The notes below the pieces were generated by a model, which was given only the letters and a program-made list of their open reading frames with translations, was not told where the DNA came from and searched no databases. Positions 52,302 to 61,918 of a stretch of DNA of 64,000 nucleotides are shown here, piece after piece. Every line of letters begins with the position of its first letter. Positions within the stretch are counted from its first letter, which is position 1. Both the position numbers and the translations under genes were made by a program. The DNA is from Tunicatimonas sp964551335 (lineage in GTDB: Bacteria; Bacteroidota; Bacteroidia; Cytophagales; Cyclobacteriaceae), in the NCBI GenBank assembly GCA_964551335.1, contig CAZKCO010000022.1, positions 40,411 to 104,410 on the forward strand, read 5' to 3'.

Positions 52302-54059
52302 TTAATTTACAGTAGCCCCCTTGGCAATGGCTATATCCCGTACTACCTGGGGGCGCAGTAGTGACCAGGAAAAAACATCATACTCCTGGCCATAGTTTTG
52401 GGTGCTTACGTGAGGGGTAGGCATATAGCGGTCTTTCGTGTAAACAATGACCTGATCCCAGTGGGTCAGACACCTTTCCAACAGTCGGACCGCTTCCTCT
52501 TTCTGGATGGGATCACCACTTATGCGAAAGCTTTCCAGTGCGACGCCCGCTCTTAGTTTGACAGCAAAATAAAGTCCCAGATAACTCCAGGTAGCTACAT
52601 CATCAATCTCCGACACCAAAGCCCCTGAATAGTCATCTACCCGAGGACGCAGCGCATCAATTATTTCCAAGGCTTCCCGGCTATCTTCTTCTGAAGCATC
52701 GGCTAAGCCTAACGGTGTAATCTTATCTTTTGGAATATCTTTCTTCTGATGTAGTAACTGAACATACTGCGGTATGGAAAGCATTTGAGGATCAAGCGTT
52801 TCATGGTCAATAAACTCATCAATAGAAATAAAAGGAGAAGAGCGATCAAAAGTACCGTTCGGTGAAGAGGGTTCGGCCTGGATAAAACCCTCAGAATATA
52901 GTGTGTAGTCCCAGGTAGAACGGTGAAATGAAGCTAATCTCAGGGGCATATTACTAGCCAGTTGGTATGCTTTAAGCATGGGGCCTCCCGTCCCATGGCC
53001 GTAGCGCATATCAAACGCGGCGGTAAAGACTGAATCCGGCGTACTGGAGTCATACAAAAGCCGGCCCCATACTTTGTAGAATAACCACTGCTTTTCATAA
53101 GCATACTGCCAGGTCTTAAAGGGGGCAACTTTATGAGAATAATCCAGGGCAGGTATGTAACCCTCAGAACCTATAAAGTAGCCATTGACATAGTCTTGGT
53201 TATTAAGCGCAATATGCTGACGGATGAAATCGGGTTGTCCCCAGCGCAGGACGAAAAAATCCTCGTTACGTATCATCCATTGAATGTGATAATTTTCAGG
53301 CTTAGGCTTCCAGAAGCGCTCGTCCAGCTCACCCGAATGGTAGTCATGCGTAATTGCCAGCGTAGGAGTAGAGTGCCCGTGCGACCAGTTAAACTTGATT
53401 TCAACCAACGCCGGTTCTGCCAGATCGGCTCGGTCAATGACTTGCCGCATGGCCAGAGGGTCACCGGCCAGCACCGAACGATGGAGAAATTTTATCGGAC
53501 GATCGGCAGCTTTCATGCCGGCTACAAAAGTGTCTTCAATCCAGTCTTCTCGTTTCTGAGGGGTCATAGTTTCCTCACCGAAGTTACCCATCCAGTCGGC
53601 CAGCGTTACCCCCAGCCCAGTCAGGTCTTCGTATTCATTAATCAACTGAGTTACAGATTCCCGAGTATACCGTTTTACCTGGTCCGACAGGTCATTGTAC
53701 TCTTCTGCCCCGTAGGCTTCGGCAAACTCGGGAGAAACCACGATATTCCAGTTGACAACAAATGTCTGTATGCCCCGCTGCTTTGCCATACGGAAAAGTG
53801 TCTTCCAGAAGCTCTGCCATTCTTCCATTTCCTGATCATTGAAAGGCGTAGCTTCAGGAAAATTTTCAGCCTTGATCATATAAGGAAATGGATGTTTGTT
53901 CCACAGCGAAAGCACGTTTAGGCGGTTCTCGGCCATCATATCCAGGAAGCTTTTCCAGAAGTCCAAATTGCGGCAGGTTTGGGTATGGACGGTCATCGCT
54001 TCGCTGTTACGATAAGGAGACCAGGGCAGGTTAAATTTAACGATGCGGTATGGTAAGCT
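52302..54059 (-). CDS. Glycosidase-like secreted protein, N-terminal part missing in gap
   Basis: About 585 residues follow the N run, with the barrel-like sequence LPYRIVKFNLPWSPYR, NVLSLWNKHPFPYMI, GLGVTLADWMGNFGEET, LRWGQPDFIRQHI and YIPALDYSH. The overall look, with a two-acid barrel core, recalls GH67-like alpha-glucuronidases and related Bacteroidota families, but the catalytic acids cannot be assigned with confidence. Beyond the gap (54160-54209) the minus strand encodes a signal-peptide-like start (MRTPILLIFVLSIYVP) that is probably the same gene. The true length between is unknown. Confidence 0.55.
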   Translation of the reverse strand, partial: SLPYRIVKFNLPWSPYRNSEAMTVHTQTCRNLDFWKSFLDMMAENRLNVLSLWNKHPFPYMIKAENFPEATPFNDQEMEEWQSFWKTLFRMAKQRGIQTFVVNWNIVVSPEFAEAYGAEEYNDLSDQVKRYTRESVTQLINEYEDLTGLGVTLADWMGNFGEETMTPQKREDWIEDTFVAGMKAADRPIKFLHRSVLAGDPLAMRQVIDRADLAEPALVEIKFNWSHGHSTPTLAITHDYHSGELDERFWKPKPENYHIQWMIRNEDFFVLRWGQPDFIRQHIALNNQDYVNGYFIGSEGYIPALDYSHKVAPFKTWQYAYEKQWLFYKVWGRLLYDSSTPDSVFTAAFDMRYGHGTGGPMLKAYQLASNMPLRLASFHRSTWDYTLYSEGFIQAEPSSPNGTFDRSSPFISIDEFIDHETLDPQMLSIPQYVQLLHQKKDIPKDKITPLGLADASEEDSREALEIIDALRPRVDDYSGALVSEIDDVATWSYLGLYFAVKLRAGVALESFRISGDPIQKEEAVRLLERCLTHWDQVIVYTKDRYMPTPHVSTQNYGQEYDVFSWSLLRPQVVRDIAIAKGATVN

Positions 54060-54159
54060 NNNNNNNNNNNNNNNNNNNNNNNNNNNNNNNNNNNNNNNNN
54101 NNNNNNNNNNNNNNNNNNNNNNNNNNNNNNNNNNNNNNNNNNNNNNNNNNNNNNNNNNN
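54060..54159. other. Scaffold gap of 100 N
   Basis: Exactly 100 N, the usual placeholder for a gap of unknown length. Any frame drawn through it is artificial. A repeat such as an insertion sequence could lie here, given the IS3 debris near by. Confidence 0.97.
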
Positions 54160-54209
54160 GTAGGCACGTAAATGCTCAATACAAAAATTAACAAAATAGG
54201 AGTCCTCAT

Positions 54210-54590
54210 ATCAGAAGTATTACGTTGTTTTTTCTTATTGATTTGTAACGAGCCTACCTAAACTAAACGGTAAGCCTGATGATAGCGATGATAATTCATT
54301 CTCTTTAGCTTTACAACAACATTTACCGGACCGACGGGATAACCGGGGCGACCGTCGCACGGCAAGCGATATGATCTGGCGTTTGTGTTACTAAGCTTTT
54401 TGACGGCGATATTCCGATAGTCCTGGTTCATTGAGTTTTTCTGCTCTGCACCGTCAACTTTTCTTGCCGACACAAAAGGAATTCTTGTTAAATTTTGCTA
54501 ACTCCGCTTAATACCTATTTTTAACAGGTAATCCGTTTTTCTCAGAAAAATCTAGGTAACCTGTATTTTAACGTTATTAATCATGTAACT
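54210..54590. other. Intergenic region with repeat core GGCGACCGTCGC
   Basis: About 380 bases upstream of the flavoprotein gene. GGCGACCGTCGC occurs at 54347-54358, matching the arm of the element at 52051-52148. Otherwise A/T-rich with a weak palindrome (ACAGGTAA near 54521, TAACCTGT near 54555) before the start codon. No gene seen. Confidence 0.45.
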
Positions 54591-56048
54591 ATGAGTCATT
54601 TAGAAAGGAGAGATTTTCTTAAAAAGACAGTCGGGGCAGGTATAGGGGTTCATGTACTGAACATCAACCATGATGCATTCAGCAGTAGTCTGGAAGATGA
54701 TAACGTAAATAATTCAAGCGCCACTAAAAAGATTATCGTTGGTGGGGCTGGTATTGCCGGGCTTTGTTGTGCCTACGAGCTTATGAAAAAGGGGCACGAA
54801 GTGGTTGTGCTGGAAGCATCAGGGCGACACGGGGGCCATGTTCTCACCGCTCATGACGGTTTGTCTGATGGGCTTTATGGTGATTATGGGCAAGAACATA
54901 TCACCAAACCCGGCTATGATAAATATTGGGAATACACTAAAGAATTCAACCTTACCGTACTGCCTTATCCCAGGAGGACGGGAATCATGCGAAGGATTGA
55001 TGGTAAATTTTATACGGAAGAAATGCTGGCTGATCCGGTTGTTCTAAGAAAATTTGGTTTGAACGAACGGGAGGTGAAGTACTTATCGGAAAATCCTTGG
55101 TGGGATCTGCAATCGCTGTACGTGAAACCTTATCTGGATACGTTTACTGACGAATACCAGCCTTTCAACGCAGGGTACGATCATATGGACAACATACCGA
55201 TGTCCGATTTGTATAAAAAAGACGGAGCCTCTCCGGCAGCGTTAGGTTTCCTGGGGGGGAATGGATACTCTGCTCTGTTTGAATTGTGGAGAACCGCCAT
55301 ACTTCGTCTGCGAGGGGTGCCTTTGCTTCCGGAAGTTTTCCGGCTTAAAGGGGGTAACCAAATGCTTCCGAATGCCTTCGCAGAACGGTTGGGGGAGCGG
55401 GTGTGGTTAAATTGCCCGATATTGTCAATAAAGCACGGGGATAGTGGGGTGACGGTGACCTATAATCATTATAATCAAGAGGAGAAAGCCATGTCGGCGG
55501 ATTACTTTGTGAATTGTATTCCATTGCCTGCTTTCCGAAATATACCCGTACAACCGGCTATGCCCCCGGAAAAGCAGTACATTTTTGACAATATAGCTTA
55601 CGATTCTTATCAAAGATTCGTGTTTCAAGCCAGTTCAAAGTTCTGGGAGGAAGATGGTCTCAGTATCAATATGGAATTGGACCATCCCGCTCTCTGGTCT
55701 ATCTGGCAATCAGCCGAAGAGGTAGATACCCACCGGGTGATATTGTTGGGATCAGGACCGGGCGGTGTTTCACCCCAACGAGCACTGGCTGGTTTTCGGG
55801 AAGTGTATCCCGGCAAAAGAGATACCATTGAGCAGGCCATCAGTAAGGACTGGACGAAGGAAACGTATTCCTCCACCTGTGAACGAGAGCCCTTTCCTAT
55901 TGGAGAATTACATAAATTCTGGCCGCATCTGATGCAACCCGTGGGACGCATCCATTTTGCCGGCGCTTATGCGGATAATCTCAACTGGGGTACCGAAGCC
56001 GCCACCAGGTCGGCCAACCGGGTAGCCAATGCTATTCACCAGGCCTGA
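54591..56048 (+). CDS. Tat-exported flavin amine-oxidase-like protein
   Basis: 485 residues. The twin-arginine leader is ERRDFLKKTVGAG (Arg6-Arg7). The FAD-binding motif is IIVGGAGIAGLCCAYELMKK (about 48-67) with EASGRHGGHV following. The C-terminal FAD motif (GRIHFAGAYADNLNWGTEAA) is of the monoamine-oxidase/protoporphyrinogen-oxidase group. It acts in the periplasm on an unknown reduced substrate. The adjacent cytochrome c (19 bases on) could take the electrons. Confidence 0.85.
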   Translation: MSHLERRDFLKKTVGAGIGVHVLNINHDAFSSSLEDDNVNNSSATKKIIVGGAGIAGLCCAYELMKKGHEVVVLEASGRHGGHVLTAHDGLSDGLYGDYGQEHITKPGYDKYWEYTKEFNLTVLPYPRRTGIMRRIDGKFYTEEMLADPVVLRKFGLNEREVKYLSENPWWDLQSLYVKPYLDTFTDEYQPFNAGYDHMDNIPMSDLYKKDGASPAALGFLGGNGYSALFELWRTAILRLRGVPLLPEVFRLKGGNQMLPNAFAERLGERVWLNCPILSIKHGDSGVTVTYNHYNQEEKAMSADYFVNCIPLPAFRNIPVQPAMPPEKQYIFDNIAYDSYQRFVFQASSKFWEEDGLSINMELDHPALWSIWQSAEEVDTHRVILLGSGPGGVSPQRALAGFREVYPGKRDTIEQAISKDWTKETYSSTCEREPFPIGELHKFWPHLMQPVGRIHFAGAYADNLNWGTEAATRSANRVANAIHQA

Positions 56049-56067
56049 TTCAGGGTGAAAACAAAGG

Positions 56068-56817
56068 ATGAAGATGCGTTGTAAATCGCCTGTTCCAATA
56101 GTACTTGCCGGTATTGGTTTCTGTGGTTTGATTACCGCATTCGTACCAAAAACAAATAGCCCTACTAATTCTCCACCCCAGGTAACTATCATTACTCCCG
56201 GCGATAATGACCGGTTTCAGTGGAATTCCTTAGTGCACTACAAAATAAGGGTATCAGATGAAGAAGACGGCTATTCTGAGTACAATGAAATTGAGGCCAA
56301 TGAAGTATTACTCAAAGTGGTTTATTTGCCCGACGCTTCCCAACTGGAGACATATTTATCTAGTGATAAAGATGCCGATTTACAACATCCCGGACTATCG
56401 CTGATAAAAACTTCCGGCTGCTTCAATTGCCATTCGGCAAAAAGTAAATTGATAGGCCCTTCTTTCGAGCAGATCGCGAAACGATATCCCTACAACCCAA
56501 GTTCCATAGCAACACTAACGCAAAAAGTCATGGATGGATCCCTGGGCGTTTGGGGGGATACCCCTATGCCGCCTCATCCTGATTTGACCGCCGAACAGGC
56601 AAAGCAGATCATCCAGTGGGTTCTTCAGTACAACTCAAACTCCGATGTAACTTATTTTTCCGGATTGCAAGGCACATTCCGCACCCAAGAAAAACCAGCC
56701 AATGATGCTGGTAACGGTGTGTACATTTTAACTGCGAGCTACACTGACCATGGTCTGAATAATAACCGGCAACTCCGTGAACGGGGGCATCATACGATTA
56801 TGCTTAAAAGTTATTGA
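56068..56817 (+). CDS. Cytochrome c with extra N- and C-terminal domains
   Basis: 249 residues. The N-terminal region (about 30-95, PQVTIITPGDNDRFQWNS) looks like an immunoglobulin or cadherin-type beta domain. The haem domain has CFNCH (118-122) and Met167 in GDTPMPPHPD. A C-terminal beta segment follows (GVYILTASYTDHG ... HHTIMLKSY), like a carbohydrate-binding module. It probably accepts electrons from the preceding flavoprotein in the periplasm. Confidence 0.8.
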   Translation: MKMRCKSPVPIVLAGIGFCGLITAFVPKTNSPTNSPPQVTIITPGDNDRFQWNSLVHYKIRVSDEEDGYSEYNEIEANEVLLKVVYLPDASQLETYLSSDKDADLQHPGLSLIKTSGCFNCHSAKSKLIGPSFEQIAKRYPYNPSSIATLTQKVMDGSLGVWGDTPMPPHPDLTAEQAKQIIQWVLQYNSNSDVTYFSGLQGTFRTQEKPANDAGNGVYILTASYTDHGLNNNRQLRERGHHTIMLKSY

Positions 56818-56952
56818 ATAGTTCGTTTTGCAATCAAGCTTGTAAAGCAGCGTAAATGCTAAGCCTGGAAAAATTTCTCTACCGGATTTTCAGTTGAGCC
56901 AATTTTTTTATTTTGCTCAACTAACCGACATTGCTTTATGATTAAAAGTAAT

Positions 56953-57879
56953 ATGAAAAAGACAGTCACGATCGGTATGTCCATTTTTATGATTTTTTAC
57001 GGGAGCAGTATACTTTACTCAAAAGCCTATGGGCAAGGAACACCCTCTGCTGGAGAAAAAGAACTAAGCCTGGAGCAAGATGAGGATGCCGGTACCATTT
57101 CTGTCTTTCGTTCCGACGGCAGAGAACCGATTCTAACCCAAAACGCTAGGGAGGGTACTCGCCCCTATCTACACCCTATCATCGCCCCTGACGGTAAAGG
57201 CGTGCTTACCGAATACCGGCCGAAACATCACCTGCACCAAACAGGACTTTACTGGGGGTTAAAACTGGTGAATGGCCGGGACTATTTTATGAACTGGCAG
57301 GACGACTACTGGCGGCGAGTTTCGGCGAAGATCATTGAAGGGAAAGGAGAGGAAGTCAAATGGCAGACCGTATACGAATTACTGAATGAACAAGAACAAC
57401 CCATTCTTACCGAAACGCAAAACTGGACGATGCAGGAACAAAACGGAAAATTTCTGCTGGATCTGGAGTGGCAGGGGGAAGCAATCACCGACATCACGCT
57501 CGGAAAATTTTATGTCGGGGGTTTGTTTCTTCGCATGCCCTGGCACGAAGGAATTCCGGGCGAAGTGGTGAATGCTGCCGGACAGCGGAATAATGAGGCA
57601 GAAGGACAACGCGCCCTTTGGACCGATGTAGGCATGCAGGTTGCGGGGCGCGATGATATGGCGCATATCGCGATCCTCGATCACCCGGACAACCGGGCTT
57701 TCCCTACCCCCTGGCGAGTGGACGGTCAACTGGGAGTTGGGCCTTCCATCCAAATATTGGGCGATTGGAAAATCAGTGAAGGGGAAACCGAGCGTATCCG
57801 CTATAGGTTGGTGGTATATACCGGCGATCTTCACCATGCCGAGTTGACCCGCACCTGGACGGAATTCGTCACTGAGTAA
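56953..57879 (+). CDS. DUF6807 (PmoA-family) secreted protein
   Basis: The start at 56953 gives a clear signal peptide (VTIGMSIFMIFYGSSILYSKA); an ATG at 56938 is also in frame. About 308 residues with the family motifs HPIIAPDGKGVLTEYRPKHHLHQTGLYWG, GRDYFMNWQ, ADIxLGxF-like strands and ALWTDVGMQVAGRDDMAHIAILDHPDN. Despite the 'PmoA' name in databases these are not methane monooxygenases. The fold is beta-galactosidase-like and the role is unknown, but the gene is usually found with carbohydrate enzymes as here. Confidence 0.8.
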   Translation: MKKTVTIGMSIFMIFYGSSILYSKAYGQGTPSAGEKELSLEQDEDAGTISVFRSDGREPILTQNAREGTRPYLHPIIAPDGKGVLTEYRPKHHLHQTGLYWGLKLVNGRDYFMNWQDDYWRRVSAKIIEGKGEEVKWQTVYELLNEQEQPILTETQNWTMQEQNGKFLLDLEWQGEAITDITLGKFYVGGLFLRMPWHEGIPGEVVNAAGQRNNEAEGQRALWTDVGMQVAGRDDMAHIAILDHPDNRAFPTPWRVDGQLGVGPSIQILGDWKISEGETERIRYRLVVYTGDLHHAELTRTWTEFVTE

Positions 57880-57912
57880 GGACCTGTTCATTTAAAACCT
57901 GTTAGTACATTC

Positions 57913-60771
57913 ATGAAAATTTTCGCATTATTTTTAGTCACTTTACCTTGGTTGATCCATTTATTTTTCCTGTACCCCAGCGATAGGACGGCCTACCCAT
58001 CCCGGTTGAATACCGTGGAGCAGGACACGGTTCCTGGAAGCAGTAGGTACGACAGGCTCGATAATTATACGGATTGGGCCATCTACCGGGGGGACAAAAA
58101 AGCTAATCAATACGCCGAACTTGCACAGATCAACGCGACCAATGTTCACACCCTTGAGCCGGCCTGGGAATACCATACGGGTGATCCCAACGGACCATCC
58201 ATGTATAGCAATCCCATCGTAGTGGATGGTCTGATGTATTTTACTACGCCCAAGCTGAATGCCGTGGCGCTGGACGCAGCCACCGGAGAGGAAGTCTGGG
58301 TGTTCGAACCTTCCAAACACAATCCGGAAAACAAGGATTTTCGGGGACGCAGCCGGGGGGTCACGTACTGGGAAGACGCGAAAGGTAACAACCCGAGAAT
58401 CTTTAATTTTGTAAAAGACCGGGTGTATGCCCTGGATGCGAAATCGGGTGCCCTCATTGAGTCGTTTGGTGAGAATGGGTTTATCGATTTACGACAAAAC
58501 CTCCCGGTAGATCCGGCCACGGCTTCCATAGAAGTAACCTCGCCCGGCATTGTGTACCAGGACTTCCTTATTGTGGGTTCGCGCGTGCCGGAAGGGGATA
58601 ACTCAACCCCGGGAGATGTTCGCGCTTACAATGCGCTGACCGGGGAATTCAAGTGGATTTTCCATACGATACCGCAAGCCGGGGAATTTGGTTACAATAC
58701 CTGGGAGTTTGTCGACGGAGTGACCTACGGGGGTGCCAATCCCTGGGGAGGCTTCTCTCTTGACGAAGAACGGGGCTGGGTTTTTTTCGCCACCGGATCG
58801 CCGGCGCCCGATTTCATCTACGGAGGCGACCGTAAAGGAAAGAATCTGTTTGGCAATTGCGTCATGGCCGTGGACGCAGCGACCGGCGAATACCAGTGGC
58901 ACTACCAGACCATACATCATGATATCTTTGATTACGACAATCCTCCGGCTCCCATCCTAACCACGATTACCGCTGAAGGGAAATCCAGGGACGCAGTGGT
59001 TCAGCTCACGAAAATGGGTCTTACCTTCATTTTAGATCGGGATAGCGGCGAGCCTTTGTTTCCGGTAGCCGAGCTTCCCGTACCAGCCTCATTAGTGCCG
59101 GAAGAGGAAGCTTGGCCTACGCAGCCATTTCCCTTAAAGCCCCCGCCACTGGTACGCTTAATGCTGACGGAGGCTGATCTGACGAATATTACCCCCGAAG
59201 CCCGCACCGCTGTTCGGGAGCAGTTCAGAAATTATAAATCCGGCTTTTTGTATACCCCGGCTTCTGAGCAGGGTACCATCACCCTCCCCGGTCATCAGGG
59301 AGGCGTGGAATGGGGAGGGGGCTCTTTCGACCCCTATTCCAATGTGCTGTACGTGAATGCCAATGAAGCCCCCACCATCAATAAGCTCCTAAAATACTAT
59401 GAGCAGGAAAACCTGGCGACGGCCACCCCCATCCAGCGGGGTGCCCTGATCTATAATAAAAACTGTACTTCCTGCCACGGGGCCAACCGGCAGGGCAATT
59501 TACCTACTTTCCCTCCGCTCACCAACCTACAGCTAAGTAGCCAGGAAATTCGTACCCTCCTGCACGAAGGCCGCGGCTTGATGCCGGCATTTAGTCAGCT
59601 TCCGGATGCTCAGGTAAATGATCTCATTGCTTTTCTGGAAAGTGGCGCTGACGAAGTGCAACCGATCGAGGCGGGGAGTGCGCGCGTTCGGTACTCAAAC
59701 GAAGCTCCTTTTTTTGTGGACCCGAATGGCTTTCCGGCCATTTCGCCTCCGTGGGGAACCCTCAATGCCATTGACCTGCATAAAGGTGAGATTCTGTGGA
59801 AAGTTCCTTTAGGAGAGTACCCCGAGCTGGTTGCCAAAGGTATTCGAAACACCGGGGCGAAAAACTTTGGGGGACCCGTGGCTACCGCCGGAGACGTAAT
59901 TTTCATCGCCGCTACTCCCGATGAAAAGATTCGGGCATTTAGCACGCATTCGGGTGATGTTCTATGGGAATATAAGCTACCTGCCGGGGGCTACGCCACC
60001 CCCAGCGTCTATATGATTGATGGTAAGCAATACGTGGCGATAGCGGCCGGAGGCGGCGGGAAAAATGGCACCAAGTATGGAGACTCTATCATAGCATTTG
60101 CACTCTCCGAGGCGGAAAAAAGCCAGTCAGAAAACGAAGAGGAGGATACGGATTGGATTGACCTTTTTGATGGATCAACCTTAAACGGCTGGGTGCATCT
60201 CAACGGTTCCCATACCTATTATGTGGAAGATAGTGCTATTGTAGGAAGAACGGTAGTAGGCAGCCCAAACTCGTTTCTAAGTACCACCCGGGAGTTTGGC
60301 GACTTTGAGCTTGAACTTGAAGTGATGATTGATAGTATCACCAATTCAGGAATACAAATCAGGACGAAAGTTAAGCCCGTAACGGTAGGTGAAGGTCACG
60401 ATGTAAGAGCGGGAAGAGTGTACGGTCCTCAGGTGGAAATGCAAAGGAATCAGGGGCCGGGCACTCCCACTACCGGCCTCATCTACGGAGAAGCATTAGG
60501 TACGGGTTGGCTATCCTCGGAAGACAAAATTGAAAATGGCCATCATTACCTGGTCAACAACGGCTGGAATACTCTCCGCATTGTAGCCCAAGGCTCCCGC
60601 ATTCAGACCTGGGTGAATGGTCAGCCGGTAGAAGATTTAACAAATGAGGAAGTTTATAAGACGAACCCGGAAGGATTTATCGGTTTGCAAATGCACGGCA
60701 TTGAAGATGCGGGTCCGTTCGTTATGAAGTGGAGAAATATCAGGATCCGGCCCCTTCGAGAAAAAGAGTAG
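57913..60771 (+). CDS. PQQ dehydrogenase-cytochrome c-DUF1080 fusion
   Basis: 952 residues after a signal peptide. An eight-bladed quinoprotein propeller occupies about 50-490 and 590-730 (WAIYRGDKKANQYAELAQIN, FNFVKDRVYALDAKSG). A cytochrome c domain with CTSCH (about 518-522) and distal Met in GLMPAFSQL (about 555) is inserted at 505-585. A DUF1080/3-keto-disaccharide hydrolase-type domain is at about 745-950 (IDLFDGSTLNGWVHLNGS, GIQIRTKVKP). One protein would thus oxidise a sugar or alcohol, shuttle electrons to haem c, and bind or cleave a glycoside. The combination is uncommon. Confidence 0.88.
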   Translation: MKIFALFLVTLPWLIHLFFLYPSDRTAYPSRLNTVEQDTVPGSSRYDRLDNYTDWAIYRGDKKANQYAELAQINATNVHTLEPAWEYHTGDPNGPSMYSNPIVVDGLMYFTTPKLNAVALDAATGEEVWVFEPSKHNPENKDFRGRSRGVTYWEDAKGNNPRIFNFVKDRVYALDAKSGALIESFGENGFIDLRQNLPVDPATASIEVTSPGIVYQDFLIVGSRVPEGDNSTPGDVRAYNALTGEFKWIFHTIPQAGEFGYNTWEFVDGVTYGGANPWGGFSLDEERGWVFFATGSPAPDFIYGGDRKGKNLFGNCVMAVDAATGEYQWHYQTIHHDIFDYDNPPAPILTTITAEGKSRDAVVQLTKMGLTFILDRDSGEPLFPVAELPVPASLVPEEEAWPTQPFPLKPPPLVRLMLTEADLTNITPEARTAVREQFRNYKSGFLYTPASEQGTITLPGHQGGVEWGGGSFDPYSNVLYVNANEAPTINKLLKYYEQENLATATPIQRGALIYNKNCTSCHGANRQGNLPTFPPLTNLQLSSQEIRTLLHEGRGLMPAFSQLPDAQVNDLIAFLESGADEVQPIEAGSARVRYSNEAPFFVDPNGFPAISPPWGTLNAIDLHKGEILWKVPLGEYPELVAKGIRNTGAKNFGGPVATAGDVIFIAATPDEKIRAFSTHSGDVLWEYKLPAGGYATPSVYMIDGKQYVAIAAGGGGKNGTKYGDSIIAFALSEAEKSQSENEEEDTDWIDLFDGSTLNGWVHLNGSHTYYVEDSAIVGRTVVGSPNSFLSTTREFGDFELELEVMIDSITNSGIQIRTKVKPVTVGEGHDVRAGRVYGPQVEMQRNQGPGTPTTGLIYGEALGTGWLSSEDKIENGHHYLVNNGWNTLRIVAQGSRIQTWVNGQPVEDLTNEEVYKTNPEGFIGLQMHGIEDAGPFVMKWRNIRIRPLREKE

Positions 60772-60910
60772 CGGGATAAGTAAAGACGGCAACGGATTTT
60801 AGCCTAAACTCATGTTTTGTTTTTGCAGGTGTCACATTGGTAAGCACAGTGGGTATCAACAGTTTTTCAATTAATTCGGATAAGGATTTGATCAAATAAA
60901 CAAGAATGAT

Positions 60911-61657
60911 ATGAAAACGATTTTGCTTTCTACGATGACCATTGGTATGGTGATGTTGAGCTTCCTGAGCTGTGATGCACAAACAGATGAAAATATCAGT
61001 GTTCTTGTGGTCAGCGGAGGGCATGATTTTGAAGAGGATCTTTTTTATGATGTTTTTGATTCTCTTCAGAATATTACCTATGATACCGCTACCCAGCCAA
61101 GAGGCAATGAACTAATTGCCTCCCATGGAGTGAACAATTACGATGTACTTGTTTTCTATGACATGTACGATTCTATCACGGCCGCTCAACAGAAAGCATA
61201 TACCAATTTATTGAACAAGGGTAAAGCCATGATCTTCCTGCATCATGCCTTGGTATCCTATCAGCACTGGGAGGAATTTAAGAATATTATTGGCGGGAAG
61301 TATTATCAGACAGCCCAAATATTCAATGGAGATACGTTGAAGTCAACCTATGAGCATGATCTGACCATACCGGTAAAAGTAGAAGATACAACCCATCCGG
61401 TCACTGCCGGAATTCAGGATTTTGAGATTTTTGATGAAATATACGGACACTGTGAAATTCTACCTACCGTAAAACCTTTACTGAGCACTCCCCATGCCGA
61501 AAGTATGCCCTATCTTGCCTGGATAAACCCTTACGGAAATTCAGAGGTACTCTACATCCAGTTGGGCCATGGCCCGGAGGCGTATGCTAACCCTAATTAC
61601 CGGAAACTGATCCAACAGGCCATTCACTGGTCAGCCAAGCAACATTCGCCTGAATAG
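60911..61657 (+). CDS. ThuA-like lipoprotein
   Basis: 248 residues with a lipobox FLSC (Cys21). The rest is a class I glutamine-amidotransferase-like ThuA fold: VLVVSGGHDFEED, YDVLVFYDMYDSI, MIFLHHALVSYQHWEEFKNIIGGKYY, LYIQLGHGPEAYANPNY. ThuA proteins are linked to 3-keto-sugar metabolism of trehalose and related disaccharides, matching the DUF1080 domain next door. It is probably anchored in the outer or inner membrane facing the periplasm. Confidence 0.86.
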   Translation: MKTILLSTMTIGMVMLSFLSCDAQTDENISVLVVSGGHDFEEDLFYDVFDSLQNITYDTATQPRGNELIASHGVNNYDVLVFYDMYDSITAAQQKAYTNLLNKGKAMIFLHHALVSYQHWEEFKNIIGGKYYQTAQIFNGDTLKSTYEHDLTIPVKVEDTTHPVTAGIQDFEIFDEIYGHCEILPTVKPLLSTPHAESMPYLAWINPYGNSEVLYIQLGHGPEAYANPNYRKLIQQAIHWSAKQHSPE

Positions 61658-61760
61658 GTCGGCAAACGTACATAAGTACAAAGTTGCTTTAGGGATAAAA
61701 TGGCTAAGTACAACCACCCTTCTTGTATCCAAATATATGCGGCCGCCGTGCGGTTATATC

Positions 61761-61918
61761 TGCCGTCCTAGCTTTTTCTGTTCTAACAGATTGTAGTATC
61801 CTTTCCGGCTTAAGGTCATCAGAAAAGCCATGTCTTTGGCTGTTAGAGAAAACTTCTGTTAAAAGTCACGAACCTGCTCGGATGAGACGCCCGCTTCAAT
61901 ATGCGTGAAAATATTCAT
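61761..61918 (-). pseudogene. Broken copy of the Xre antitoxin N-terminus
   Basis: Colinear with 30914-31071 without gaps: the minus strand reads Met-Asn-Ile-Phe-Thr-His then IEAGVSSEQVRDF, a TAA stop, then QKFSLTAKDMAFLMTLSRK. It covers about the first 52 codons of the intact antitoxin; the rest and the RES toxin are missing. Upstream a partly conserved form of the operator palindrome is still visible near 61934-61955. Confidence 0.8.

Noticed and set aside
53133..53921. Open frame of 262 codons opposite the glycosidase-like gene
   Set aside because: No domain or start signal; a shadow of the minus-strand gene.
54060..54209. Continuous gene through the N run
   Set aside because: The 100 N are placeholders, so the frame across them is not evidence of a continuous coding sequence. 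The signal peptide at the right is only probably the same gene.
56953..57879. Particulate methane monooxygenase subunit
   Set aside because: The 'PmoA' label of this family is a database name; the protein is soluble and secreted, with no membrane helices and no relation to methane oxidation.
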